This document shows, in pieces, positions 44,950-55,968 of a stretch of DNA of 64,000 nt. A program made the translations under genes and the position numbers. The stretch's first letter is position 1. Each line of letters begins with the position of its first letter. The stretch spans positions 255,501 to 319,500 of the forward strand of contig BSBK01003563.1 in NCBI GenBank assembly GCA_027943335.1, read 5' to 3'. This DNA is from Chamaecyparis obtusa. Taxonomy: Eukaryota > Streptophyta > Pinopsida > Cupressales > Cupressaceae. The notes beneath the pieces were generated by a model. The model searched no databases and was not told the origin of the DNA. It saw nothing but the letters and a program-made list of their open reading frames with translations.

Positions 44950-47841
44950 TATTAGGCCATTTTTCTGTCATAGCAAAAATTTTATGAAAATAGCCTATTT
45001 TCCTTGCAAGTGTTCTTCATTGCCTCCTACCCTATGTTCTCCATGTTGTCACCTTGCTCTGGTCCAAATTTCACATGCTAATTCACAAGATCCAGAAAAA
45101 TATTAAAGTTCTAAGGTCTGCAGGGAAACAAAATTTCAAAATCTGCCTAAGTGTCGAAAACCCATAGTGTTTCTGAAAATCCATAATGTTTTTGACCTTT
45201 TTAGCTTGCATAAAGTCCTTAATGTTTTCACATCCTTGTTTACCTTTGTGTCAATGTCGAAAACCTTGTGTGTTTTTGATCCTTTGCTATTGTGAAAACT
45301 TTGTGTGTTTCGACCTCCCAGTTCCCTGTCTGTCGACTTTCCTTAAGTGCGCAAGTGCAATGACAGGTGGGCCCGGGCCTTCAAAAGCTCTTCCTGATTG
45401 GCTGTTGCATGGCCACATGTTAGACTTTTTTGACATGCGATCATGTGACTACCTGCCACCTGTCTACGTGGTCCCAGCTCTTTGCATTGTTCGGCTGTCT
45501 GATGGTTAGTTCTTCATTCAGTGACTTAGTGACTAGCGGTTATCTTTGATCTCCTAATTTTGGCGGTTAAGCAGCTAACATCTCATGACCTGGTGACTAT
45601 GTTGTCGAGTGATCATTTCATTCTTGGTGGTTACTGGCTAGCATCTAGCAACTTGGCTGGCGGTTAGTTTCCCATAGTCGCGTGATCGTGGTATAGTGGG
45701 CCTAGGTTTTCATGCTTCTAAAGATGGTGATGTGGCAGCCTTTGGTTGGGTGTCACATGATCGCATAGCCCATTCTTTGGCTATGCGATCATGTGACCGG
45801 TCAACACATGTCATTGGGGCCCAGTGAGAGGTGGTAATATGGCATACGTGAGGGTGATGTAGCAGATCTTGTGGTTGGCGCATGATCTCATTGGAAGTTT
45901 CAAGCCAATCTGATCATGCGCCCACTGTTTAATTTTGAGGGCCTATATGCGGATGGGTCAGTGGTCCCCATGCTATGTTCTGATTGGGTGGGGCCAGTGT
46001 TTGCGGATATAGAGTGGCAATCTCATGGCTTGTTGTGTGTTCGCATAGCCCAGGTTTTGACTATGCGATCATGCAACCACTGTTGGTCATCGCGGTTGTG
46101 GAGTTGTGTGGGTCCACGGTGTTGTGTTGTTGACATGCCTATTTTTCATTCATCGAAGGATTTATGAGGTGGCCGAAGAATTTTCTAGGTGGTTTGTGAT
46201 GGCATTACGCGGTTAAGGAGACCGCGGTCACATGATCACAAAGGTTAGTTTGGTGCCTTGCGATCATGCGACCAAGCATAATTTGAAGCTCAGATTCCTG
46301 TGGTGGTGAAATTGATGACTGCGTGATTGCGCGACTAGGGGAAAATAGTTGAAGAACATAAAACCCACGAAGTGCGAAGTAATCATTGGATTTCAAATTT
46401 GAATCTTAGAGATGTTTCCAGCAACCAAGAAGGACTAAAATTGATGACAAAGGGGGCCAGAGTTGGTGAAATTGAACTTCTCCGCCATTCCAGTGTGGTC
46501 CAGGGTGCTTTGAGGGTTTGCAAGGATTTGTGCCATGTGGAGGAGGACAGTTTTGTTGGCTCGAGGCATGATTTCAAGGTGATTTTTTTGACTTGCTCTC
46601 TTAGTAGATTTGTGATCTTCTATGCTCTGTTATGATAATTATCATAATTGGAGATCTTCTTCGATCTGTTTCTCTAAGATTGCTTGGTTTCCTACCCCTA
46701 TAATAAATTCTAATGTATTCTTTTGGTTTGTTGGGTAGTTGAAACCCTAACCCTAGCTGTTTGTAGCTTGTTGCATTCTCTCTGAGAATTCCAAGGTAGC
46801 TAGTGGTATAAATTGCAGGTGGTTCGATTTTGTAAGGGTTCCTTCTTCTGCAAATTTTTGAGGAGAATTGGTTCCAGTGAAGGGTCCTTTTCCTGTGGAT
46901 TTCTCCTTCTCTCTACATATAGAGTGTTCTTTCTCTTGTTGGTTTAGAGAATACAGTGCATGTTGTAACAAATGTGTCTTATGTATGAGAAGTGAATATA
47001 TTCTTACTGTTACCAAGCTATCTCCATTTGAATTCTGAGTCCATTAATCATACATCAAGGGTGTTTGATTTTTCTATTTGCATTGCCTAAGTGTTTGCAA
47101 GTGGATTTGTCTTCGCAAAGATAACTGGTTCAGGGTTAGTATTCAGGTATGTATGAGCTGAAATATCAAAGATAGGTCATGCTTGTCTTCCAGTGGATGC
47201 TAGTTAATGTATTATCCTTTCATAGGTCTCTTCTAAGGGGAGGGTTAAAATCCTTTGATGGATAATAACATGCTTGAATGCACAGGTGGGTGTTAAGTTG
47301 AGGTTTGGTCATAGTGTGTGATTGATGTCAGGCATCAACACATTGAGCATATTGTGTTCTTGTTTCGTAGCTTTCTTTTGCAATAGGGTATTTGACTCTG
47401 TGGCCCATTGGACAAGGCACCGGTCTATCAGAGACTTAGGGTATCTCAGGGGTCCCTTCAAACTCATCTTTAAAATCATTTCCTTTCAGTTCCATCATTT
47501 CCCTTTCATGTTGTTAGGATAGGTTTCTAGCTTTCAATCTCATTCCATGCAAATAGGGCTATTGCATGAGACTTTCTATCATTAGGGTATAGGATACATA
47601 TAGGAGATTGATTGCTATTCCACATTAATCTGTTTGTAGGCCTTTGGTTTTGTCATGAGGTGTCTTGAGTGTGCAGATAAGGCAATACCCACCTAAGTGA
47701 CTGTGGAGCTCAAAGAAGAAGAAGGATTTCTCTCTATCCTCATCAATTGGTTTGTTTTTCTTGTCAAGCTTGAGTGCCTAGCCTGTGTTTCAAGCCCAAC
47801 TATTTGATTCAAGATTGGTCTTGCAAGGAGAAGAACCAATA
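44950..47841 (+). mobile_element. Solo LTR of the element 5 family, opposite orientation
   Basis: It is the reverse complement of the two element 5 LTRs, from TATTAGGCC (ancestral TGTTAG) to AACCAATA (ancestral CCAACA). It is flanked by a perfect TSD GAGAC (44945-44949 and 47842-47846). Length 2892 bp, about 250 bp longer than its relatives, partly from an extra hairpin block around 46226-46272. No internal region is attached, so it is a solo LTR left by recombination of a later insertion. Confidence 0.9.
45752..46272. repeat. Four CATGATCG hairpins in the solo LTR
   Basis: 45752-45797 (GTCACATGATCGCATAGCC ... GGCTATGCGATCATGTGAC, near-perfect 19-bp arms), 45878-45922 (GGCGCATGATC ... GATCATGCGCC), 46033-46077 and 46226-46272. 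The last one has the loop style of family T (GGTTAGTTTGGTGCCTTG). Confidence 0.88.
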
Positions 47842-47948
47842 GAGACCTCAAAAAACATAGGGAACAAGCCAGGAAAAGCACACAATAGGAAAGGGAAAGG
47901 AAAATTTACAAAATTTACAAAATTTACAACTTTACTTGATGGCCCCAG
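47842..47948 (-). other. Element 5 internal remnant between solo LTR and copia
   Basis: 107 bp including a (AAATTTAC)3-like run near 47908-47930. On the element strand it is T-rich and follows gag. CCCAG (47944-47948) is the left copia TSD. Confidence 0.6.
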
Positions 47949-48795
47949 TGTAAGGAAACTCAAGTGCGGAAACAGCTTCCTACGCTAATCTCTATAGGAG
48001 AGTATTGTGCAAATTCTTATAAATCTTTACAATTTCAGATTCGTTAACTACTTTAACAAAGATATTGCAACCACATACAATGCATACAAAAAAAAAGAGA
48101 ATGACACAATGATATACCCTGGGGAAAACCTTTCGATAAAAAACCCCAGCACTCCAAAACCTGGACAATGTATTATCTTCAACACAAAGATTACAATACA
48201 CTTGCAATGCAAGTTCTTTTCAGAAATGAGAGACAAAGCCAACAAGACTTAAATTTCTGTTATATCTCTCCCATAGGAGCAACATCATATATATAGACTC
48301 CTCTGGACCCAAAAATAGGCACAACCACCAAGACCCATGCACAAAGCCACATGTACACAGTTGTTACATGCAATCCCAAGAATAGGCATCCATCCTTAGA
48401 ATAGACTATGACAGCTTGTCATAGAATCTGCCAAAAATAATGGTCACAAGAGAAGTGTAAGAGAATCTATCATACCAACCTATTTTTGGCATATTCTCTT
48501 ACACACACCAACCACTTCTTCTTGGGCACCCAGATAGGCCCAAGTCATAAGATGCTCTTACACCTGTCATAGCACATTCATTAAATAGTTCTTATGCATC
48601 ATAGGAATCTGTCATGACCATTTCAGTCATGATCTCCTTACGCACAAGATGCCGATACATCAAGTGGAGTGACACATCAACATGCCAACTAGACATATAC
48701 ACTCACACTTAATTACATTATTTGCAAAAAATACATTTACAAAACAAATAATAAGAATAGGAATTATCCAATATTGAGACACCTTATTCCTAACA
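47949..48795 (-). repeat. 3' LTR of the copia element
   Basis: Plus strand TGTAAGGAAACTC to ATTCCTAACA. A TATATATA box on the minus strand sits at 48287-48294 (53325-53332 in the other LTR). Confidence 0.94.
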
Positions 48796-48808
48796 TTCTC
48801 CTACTTGT
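48796..48808 (-). promoter_or_regulatory. Copia polypurine tract
   Basis: The minus strand reads AAGTAGGAGAA immediately before the LTR start TGTTAGG. Confidence 0.7.
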
Positions 48809-48847
48809 TGAACACCTTGTAAGAGCAACAGGAACATAATAGGAACT

Positions 48848-51800
48848 TTAACCGCTATAGGCCAAAAGGCCCATAGACTCTGAACACCATCTGAACTTCT
48901 CAGTGCCCACTGGTTTTGTTAATGCATCTACAACATTCTTCATTGTATCTACCTTCTCCAAATTTACCTTTCCATCTTCCACCATATCTCTCACAAAGTG
49001 AAACTGCACATCAATGTGCTTCGTTCTGGCATGGAAAGTTGGGTTCTTTGCAAGCCAAATAGCGCTATGACTGTCGCACCAAATAGTAATTTGTTCTGCA
49101 TCAACACCAACATCAGAACACAATCTTCTAAGCCAAATGGCTTCTTTACAAGCATGAGTAGCAGCCATGTACTCAGCTTCTATAGTGCACAAAGCAACCA
49201 TAGGTTGTTGCTTACTCATCCAACTAATGGCACCACCAAACATTGTGAACACATAAGCACTAGTGGATCTCCTGCTGTCAATATCACCTTCCCAATCTGA
49301 ATCCACAAACCCACAAATACAAATTGAATGCAGAGATCCAGAAGAGTTACCATGATAACATATGGAGTAATCTAATGTACCCCTCAAATATCTAAATACT
49401 CACTTAACTACATCCCAATGTACCTATCTAGGATTAGCCATAAATTGACTCAAAACTCCCATTGCTTGGGCAATGTCTAGTCTAGTACAGACCATAGCAT
49501 ACATAAGACTACCAACTGCACTAGCATAAGGTACTCTACTCATGTCCTCCACCTCACTAGGAGATTTTGGACAATCATCTACAGATAACTTTGTTCCCAC
49601 AGAAATAGGAACACATAGTGGTCTACAATCTGCCATGCTGAACCTGTCCAACACAGACTTCACATACTTACTCTGACTCAACCAAAATTTTTTGTTAGAC
49701 CCGTCTCTACTAATTTCCATACCCAAGATTTACCTAGCTACCCCAAGATCTTTCATCTCAAACTGTGCTGACAACTAAGATTTAAAATCATAAATCATAC
49801 CCTTACCCTTCCCAAATAGCAACATATCATCAACATATAACGCAACAATAAGAAGGCGATCATTTTCAACTTTGAAATAAATACAATGATCTGATTTTGA
49901 TTTTAAAAATCCAATTGACAACACAAAGGCATCAAACTTAAGGTACCACATCCTAGGAGATTGCTTCAAACCATATAGAGATTTTTTTAATCTGCAAACT
50001 AAGGATTCTTTACCTTTAACAATGTAGTGCTCAGGCTGTGACATATAAATCTCTTCTTCCAAATCACCATGAAGGAAAGTTGTCTTCACATCCATCTGTT
50101 CTATCTCTAAATCATATGATGCAACAAGAGATAATAGAAATCTAATGGATGTCAACTTTGCAACAAGAGAGAATATTTCACCATAATCTATTCCCTCTAC
50201 CTGTGAATACCCCTTTGCAACCAATCTAAGTTTATACCTTTCAACATTGCCATCTGCACAAAATTTTTTCTTGAACACCCATTTACAGCCAATAGATTTT
50301 CTCCTTTTAGGCAAAGGTACAAGGTCCCAAGTTTTGTTTTTCTCCAGTGAAACCATCTCATCATTCATAGCCTCAATCCAGGAACCTGCATCTTCCATGC
50401 CCAAAGCCTCTTTCACAGATCTAGGCTCATCAGTGTTAGTAATCAAAGCAAAGGCACAACTGGAATCTAATATAGAATAACCAAACCTTTTTGGTTGCTT
50501 TCTTTCTCTCATGGATCTCCTCAAGAGCTGAGGTTGAGGTTGTTCTTCCTCTTCTTCTGAACTATCAGAGCTGCTAGAGCTCTCCTCATCATTAGACCCA
50601 ACATGGTCTCTCTATTCAATCTTCTCAAGGGTAGGAGGCAACTGAACAACATCTTTTTCCTTTTCTTTTTCATCTGGTTGTAGCACAATAGGAGAAGATG
50701 TTAGCTCTTTGAAAATAATATTTCTACTATACAACACCTTACTAGTCACGGGATCCCAAAGCTTGTATCCTTTCACACTAGCACTATATCCGAAGAAAAT
50801 ACATTTAACAGTTTTGTTTTCCAACTTAGATCTTTTCTCCTTTGGAACATGTGCATAAGCTTCAAAACCAAAATTATGAAAATGTCTAATTGAAGGCTTC
50901 TTACTAGACCACACCTCCATGGGTGTCTTACCAATAAGGGCTAATGTAGGAGATCTGTTAACCAAATAGCAAGCAGTGGCCACAGCTTCAGCCCAAAACC
51001 TTTGTTCTAAACCAGCTCCACTAAGCATACTCCTAGCCTTCTCCATCAGTGTCCTATTCATTCTCTCTGCAACTCCATTTTTCTGTGGGGTATAAGGAGT
51101 TGTCTTATGCCTCTCGATACCTTGTTCTTTAAAGAACTGTTCAAACTCTACTAAGAAAAACTCACCACCATTGTCAGTTCTCACACACTTAATCTTCTTA
51201 CTAGTCTAATTCTCTACAAGAGCTTTAAATTCCTTGAACTGACTAAAGACTTGTGTCTTACTTTTAAGGAAATAAATCTATGTCCTTCTACTATAACCAT
51301 CTATGAAAGATACAAAAAATGCAGACTTGGAGATTGAAGAAACTTTTACAGGACCAAATACATCAGAATGAATAAGATCCAAAACATCAGAAGATTTGTG
51401 AGAACTAGAGTAAAACTGAACATGATTTTGTTTACCATAGACACAGTGTTCACAGAAGTCAAACTCAAGATTGCAATCATTTAACCCCTCAATGAGATTT
51501 TTATTTTTTAGGGTTCTGAGACCCTTTTCACCAATGTCGCCAAATCTCATATGCCACAACATTGTCTTTTCTGCAGGAAGCTTACCTTCCAAAGTGTTTG
51601 CACTACCATCGGAACCAATAGCCATAGACTTCTTCACTGCTTGTTCAGATGGTGAGGATGAAGAACTATTACATGCATCTAGCTGAAATAAGGTACCTCT
51701 CCTAGTACCCCTTGCAAGCACTATCGATCCTCTCATCATCTTGCGTCCTTCTTTTGAAAAAACAACTTGCACACCTACATCATTTAGCATACTTACATAT

Positions 51801-52867
51801 AATAGGTTTCGTGCCAAACCTAGAATGTGCATAACTTTGTTGATTCCCTTTACTCATCCATCAGGAAATTTGATAGTGACCCTTCTGCGTCCAACTATCT
51901 TTAGGTGAGAATCATCACCCAAGTACACCTTTCCACCATCAAACTCTTCATATTTTGAGAACCAATTTTGATGAGAGGTCATGCGAAAAGATGCACCCGA
52001 GTCAACCAACCACACATCATTAGATGCATGGGCTACCAAAGCTGCGATGAATGCATCCCCATCTTCTTGAGATCTTTCTGAAGCTGAATCTGAACCTTTC
52101 TTCTTCTTCTTCAGCTCTTTGCAATCTTTACGGAAGTGCCCAGATTTATCACAGTTCTAACATTTTTCCTTGGACTTATTGGAAATCTTTGACTTCCCAT
52201 GAGATTTGGATCTACCCTTATTGTCAGACTTATTGTCATTTTTCTTCCCTCTTTCAGTGGATCTCCCACAAACAACAAGGGCTTCTTTTTTTGAAATAGA
52301 AGTCTTTCTCCGCATCTCCTCTGATAGCAGCGAAGACACCACATCATCCATTTTGAAAGTGACTAAAGTTCTTCTAAGAGCCATCACAAGATGGTCCCAT
52401 GAATTCAGTAAAGAACACAAAAGTGTGTAGCAACGATCCTCCTCCTCTAACTTGACGCTAACTGATGTCAATTATGCAACCAGTAGATTAAATGCATTTA
52501 ATTGATCCGTTAAGGATCCACCTTCCTCCATTCATAGAGAGTATAACTTCTTCCTCAAGACCAACTTGTTTACCAGAGATTTGGCTTGATACATGGCCAC
52601 AAGTCTTTCCCACAAACTATTTGTGGTTTTATCATCTAGAACATTCAGAAGGACTGCATCAGTTAAATAGAGTCTTATGAGACCCTTAGCTTTACGGTCT
52701 TTGATATCCCAATCTTCTTGAGCTATAGTTGCTGGTCTTGTAGCACTTGAAGTCACTTCCCATAGGTCATGATCTTCCAACATGTCTTACATCTTGAGTT
52801 TCCACAGCTTGAAATTAGTGCCATTAAATTTTTCCACCTCCATTCTTCCATATGATGAACTTGCCAT
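48848..52867 (-). pseudogene. Copia gag-pol polyprotein with in-frame stops
   Basis: Start ATG at 52865-52867 (MASSSYGRMEVEKFNG). In order: copia gag (52860-52160) with knuckle C-x2-C-x4-H-x4-C (CDKSGHFRKDC; first Cys follows a stop), protease WLVDSGAS (about 52010), integrase with zinc finger LWHMRFGDIGEKGL (second His changed to Asp) and CEHCVYGK, core HSDVFGP, RTDNGGEF and GVAERMNRTLMEKARSML, RT KTTFLHGDLEEEIYM and LYVDDMLLF (YVDD), RNase H FVDSDWEGD ... TIEAEYMA. All segments are in one frame without a shift. About a dozen stops, for example at 52532, 52157, 51854, 51278, 50612, 49775 and 49424 (first base of each plus-strand triplet). Resembles the Tnt1/Tork type. Confidence 0.93.
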
Positions 52868-52973
52868 CTCAATCTGCAAATAAGATTCAGAATGCTCTGC
52901 AAAAAACTCCCACTCAGCTTGAGATTAGCTCAAAAAACCCTACTCAACAACTAGGATCAAAAGTTGATCAAGC

Positions 52974-52985
52974 TCTGATACCACT
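52974..52985 (-). promoter_or_regulatory. Copia primer-binding site
   Basis: TGGTATCAGAGC on the minus strand directly after the 5' LTR, complementary to initiator methionine tRNA. Confidence 0.9.
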
Positions 52986-53832
52986 TGTAAGGAAACTCAG
53001 GTGCGAAAATAGCTTCCTACGATAATCTCTATAGGACAGTATTGTGCAAATTCTTATAAATCCTTACAATTTCAGATTTGTTAACTACTTTAACAAAGAT
53101 ATTGCAACCACATACAATGCATACAGAAAAATAAAGAATGACACAATGATATACCCTAGGGAAAACCTTTCAGTAAAAAACCCCAGCACTCTAAAACTTG
53201 GACAATGTATTATCTTCAACACAAAGATTACAATACACTTACAATGCAAGTTCTTTTAGGAAATGAGAGACAAAGCCAACAAGACTTAAATTTTTGTTAT
53301 ATCTCTCCTATAGGAGCAGCATCATATATATAGACTCCTCTAGACCCAAAAATAGGCACAACCACCAAGACCCATGCACAAAGCCACATGTACATAGTTG
53401 TTACATGCAATCCCAAGAATAGGCATCCATCCCTAGAATAGACTATGATAGTTTGTCATAGAATCCACCAAAAATAATGGTCACAAGAGAAGTGTAAGAG
53501 AATCTATCATACCAACCTATTTTTGGCATATTCTCTTACACACACCAACCACTTCTTCTTGGGCACCCAAACAGGCCCAAATCATAAGATGCTCTAACAC
53601 CTGTCATAGCACATTCCTTAAATAGTTCTTACGCATCATAGGAATCCATCATGACCATTTCAGTCACGATCTCCTTACATACAAGATGCTGACACATCAA
53701 GTGGAGTGACACATCAACATGCCAACTAGACATGTACACTCACACTTAATTACATTATTTGCAAAAAATACATTTACAAAACAAATAATAAGAATAGGAA
53801 TTATCCAAGGTTGAGACACCTTATTCCTAACA
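52986..53832 (-). repeat. 5' LTR of the copia element
   Basis: 847 bp, same length as 47949-48795; differences are scattered single transitions (for example GGCGCGG to GGTGCGA region and CCTGGGG to CCTAGGG). Confidence 0.94.
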
Positions 53833-53837
53833 CCCAC

Positions 53838-55429
53838 ACCACCAAAATGAAATCAATGACCCCCCCTGAATCAAAGGTCTGATTGTCATCCGCATAGGTG
53901 ACCCACCACCTAAAAATTTTATGATCATCCTACTGCAAATGTTTGTGAATAACCATGGGCTGAAAAATGAAACTATAATGATAACTGCCCATGTCTTTCT
54001 AGTCACAACCACCATATTTATATTCAAATTTGAAGAAGTAGGGAACATCATCTACTTCTTCCTGCTGACTGAAAGAAAAAATTTGATCTAGTAATGCATC
54101 AGAAAATATAGCATATTGATTACCATGCATTACATCAGAGTTACCTGGTTGAAAAGAACTTGTATCCTCAAATTTACCTTCACACATTGCTTCAGCCACT
54201 AAGCAACTTGGTTCCTCTATGATGCCCTCACTGACTGCATCATGAACTAAGTGAAGGTTCATATCAAAACTTTGGTTACAAGGGAGTACTGCATCATCAT
54301 TTTCACCAAAAGAAAATCTATCCCAACCATTGAAGACTAAGTCCTCAATACTATCACATTCAGTGTCATATTTAGCGGAAATAGGGAAAGGGCTTGAACA
54401 AAAAATTTATTCATCACTGTAATCTTGATGATAGGAAAACACACTGTCATGTCCTATTTCTCTTTCTATAGAGTCACTACCAGAGGGGGGACCTAATATA
54501 CATGGATCTTCATGGTCACTTTGAACACTGGCCTCATTATCAGTGTCAAAGTGTATATGACAGGGGAGCTACAAATTAAAGTCTAGACCAGGGGCATACC
54601 TCTGAAATTCATCAGCCAAGAGTGCTGAAATCTCTTTACTGCTCAATGGACTTTGGGTCTTGATATCATTTTCCTTAGCCTCACTCCTAATGCTGCAAAT
54701 ATCATCCTTGTGAGGAACAAGGATACACATTTCTGGCCTTAGATCATCTTGTGTGAAACAATTTATGTAGGAATCATCATCTGCATCATATCCAATATTC
54801 TTCTCTTCACACAAAACATCATCAAACTAGAATAAGAAAATTGCCCTCTCATGTTGACAAGAAGAAAAATCTACAGAGAAAAAGGAAATATTGTCATCCT
54901 CAGATTCATCTTCAACATCCTCATATGCACTGATCTCAGAATCAAGTTCATAGTCAACACTCTCTGCATAGTGAGAATCAACATCAGAAACACTAGCCTC
55001 CTCATGAACATCATCAGGAGTCACTAGTCTTAGCAATCTTATGTCCTCTACTAACTGTCAGTTCACCATTTTCAATCTCGCTAATTCCTTCTTGAGAGCA
55101 GCAACCTTATCAAAATGCTCAACAAACTTAGCTCTCAACACATCCCAAGAAGGGATTGAACATGAAGGCAAGGACAAGAACCACTTCCTTGCACCATCAG
55201 AAAATGTGTGCACAAATAACCTCATGGAAACATCTTCATGTTCAACATCTATATGTCCAAAAATACCTATGACAACATCAACATGCTGGCTTGTAGAAAC
55301 AGATCCATCAGCCATGAATCTTGGCAAGCATTTCCCATCCTTGATAGAGAACTCATTAGGGGCACCTTCAATGTCATTAAAATAAAAGGGCCTATATTCC
55401 TCCATGAGGAAATACCCACAAACACTCAT
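53838..55429 (-). pseudogene. Element 5 gag with long acidic tail
   Basis: Start Met at 55429. The gag core reads HVDVVIGIFGHIDVEHEDV, MRLFVHTFSDGARKWFLSLP and SIPSWDVLRAKFVEHFDK, matching Retrotrans_gag (W-x-x-x-LP, SW, F-x-x-x-F). It is followed by about 380 codons rich in Asp, Glu and Ser (VDYELDSEISAYEDVEDESEDD region). All are in one frame to the copia junction with about six stops (55058, 54827, 54569, near 54406, 53999, near 53931). No protease, RT or integrase. The acidic tail is unlike the basic nucleic-acid-binding tail of other gags and has no Cys knuckle. Confidence 0.8.
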
Positions 55430-55947
55430 CCCTTTATAGCAGTGTTACACACTTGATAGGGAAACATTTTCAATAAGAGAATACCTAGAATTTTGCAGCA
55501 GAAGACCTTTGGCTGGAAGCAGGGTAGATCTAGAGCTCACCTTGCAGCTCCATCAAATAACTTTGCAATGTAGAGTCGCCACCTCCTTGAGAGGAAAATG
55601 TTTCAAAGTTTCTTCTTCCAACCAACACAAAACTCACCAGGATAACATGCACTGTCTATCAGGAAAATGCACTGATCAAACATAAACAAATCAGAGTCAC
55701 CACTCACAACTAGGTGAGAAAATATCAACAAATGCTTTATTTGTTCATCTGACTCTATTCTTTCAACCAAGATTCTGGGATAATCCAGCCAAGCAAGGGA
55801 GCTTGCTGTCTTTTACTTCTTCCCCAACATAGTCGCCATCTTGTTGGTGACTTGGATGGGCAAATCAATCTGGTCAATAAAGATTTTAACTGTAACAACA
55901 TAAGCCCAACCAGAGATCTTAAAAGATATACTTCTTCATTATTGTTC
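55430..55947 (-). other. Element 5 5' leader
   Basis: About 520 bp from PBS to gag. Contains GTCACCA-like words (55575, 55695, 55960) resembling the PBS on the plus strand. No frame of note. Confidence 0.5.
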
Positions 55948-55965
55948 TCCCCAGTAGAGTCACCA
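55948..55965 (-). promoter_or_regulatory. Primer-binding site of element 5
   Basis: The minus strand reads TGGTGACTCTACTGGGGA three bases after the LTR end. It differs by one base over the first 16 from the family T PBS (35206). Confidence 0.8.
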
Positions 55966-55968
55966 TTT

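Larger units (their letters stand above)
47949..53832 (-). mobile_element. Full-length Ty1/copia retrotransposon
   Basis: LTRs 47949-48795 and 52986-53832, both 847 bp; target words CCCAG (47944-47948) and CCCAC (53833-53837). Minus-strand PBS TGGTATCAGAGC and a PPT (AAGTAGGAGAA) before the 3' LTR. One polyprotein frame of 1339 codons. RNase H follows RT, and integrase precedes RT, the copia order. The youngest-looking insertion in the window. Confidence 0.94.

Noticed and set aside
44950..47841. Inverted LTR copy as a fold-back transposon arm or assembly artefact
   Set aside because: The perfect GAGAC duplication at its own borders shows a separate insertion. An assembly check is still listed.
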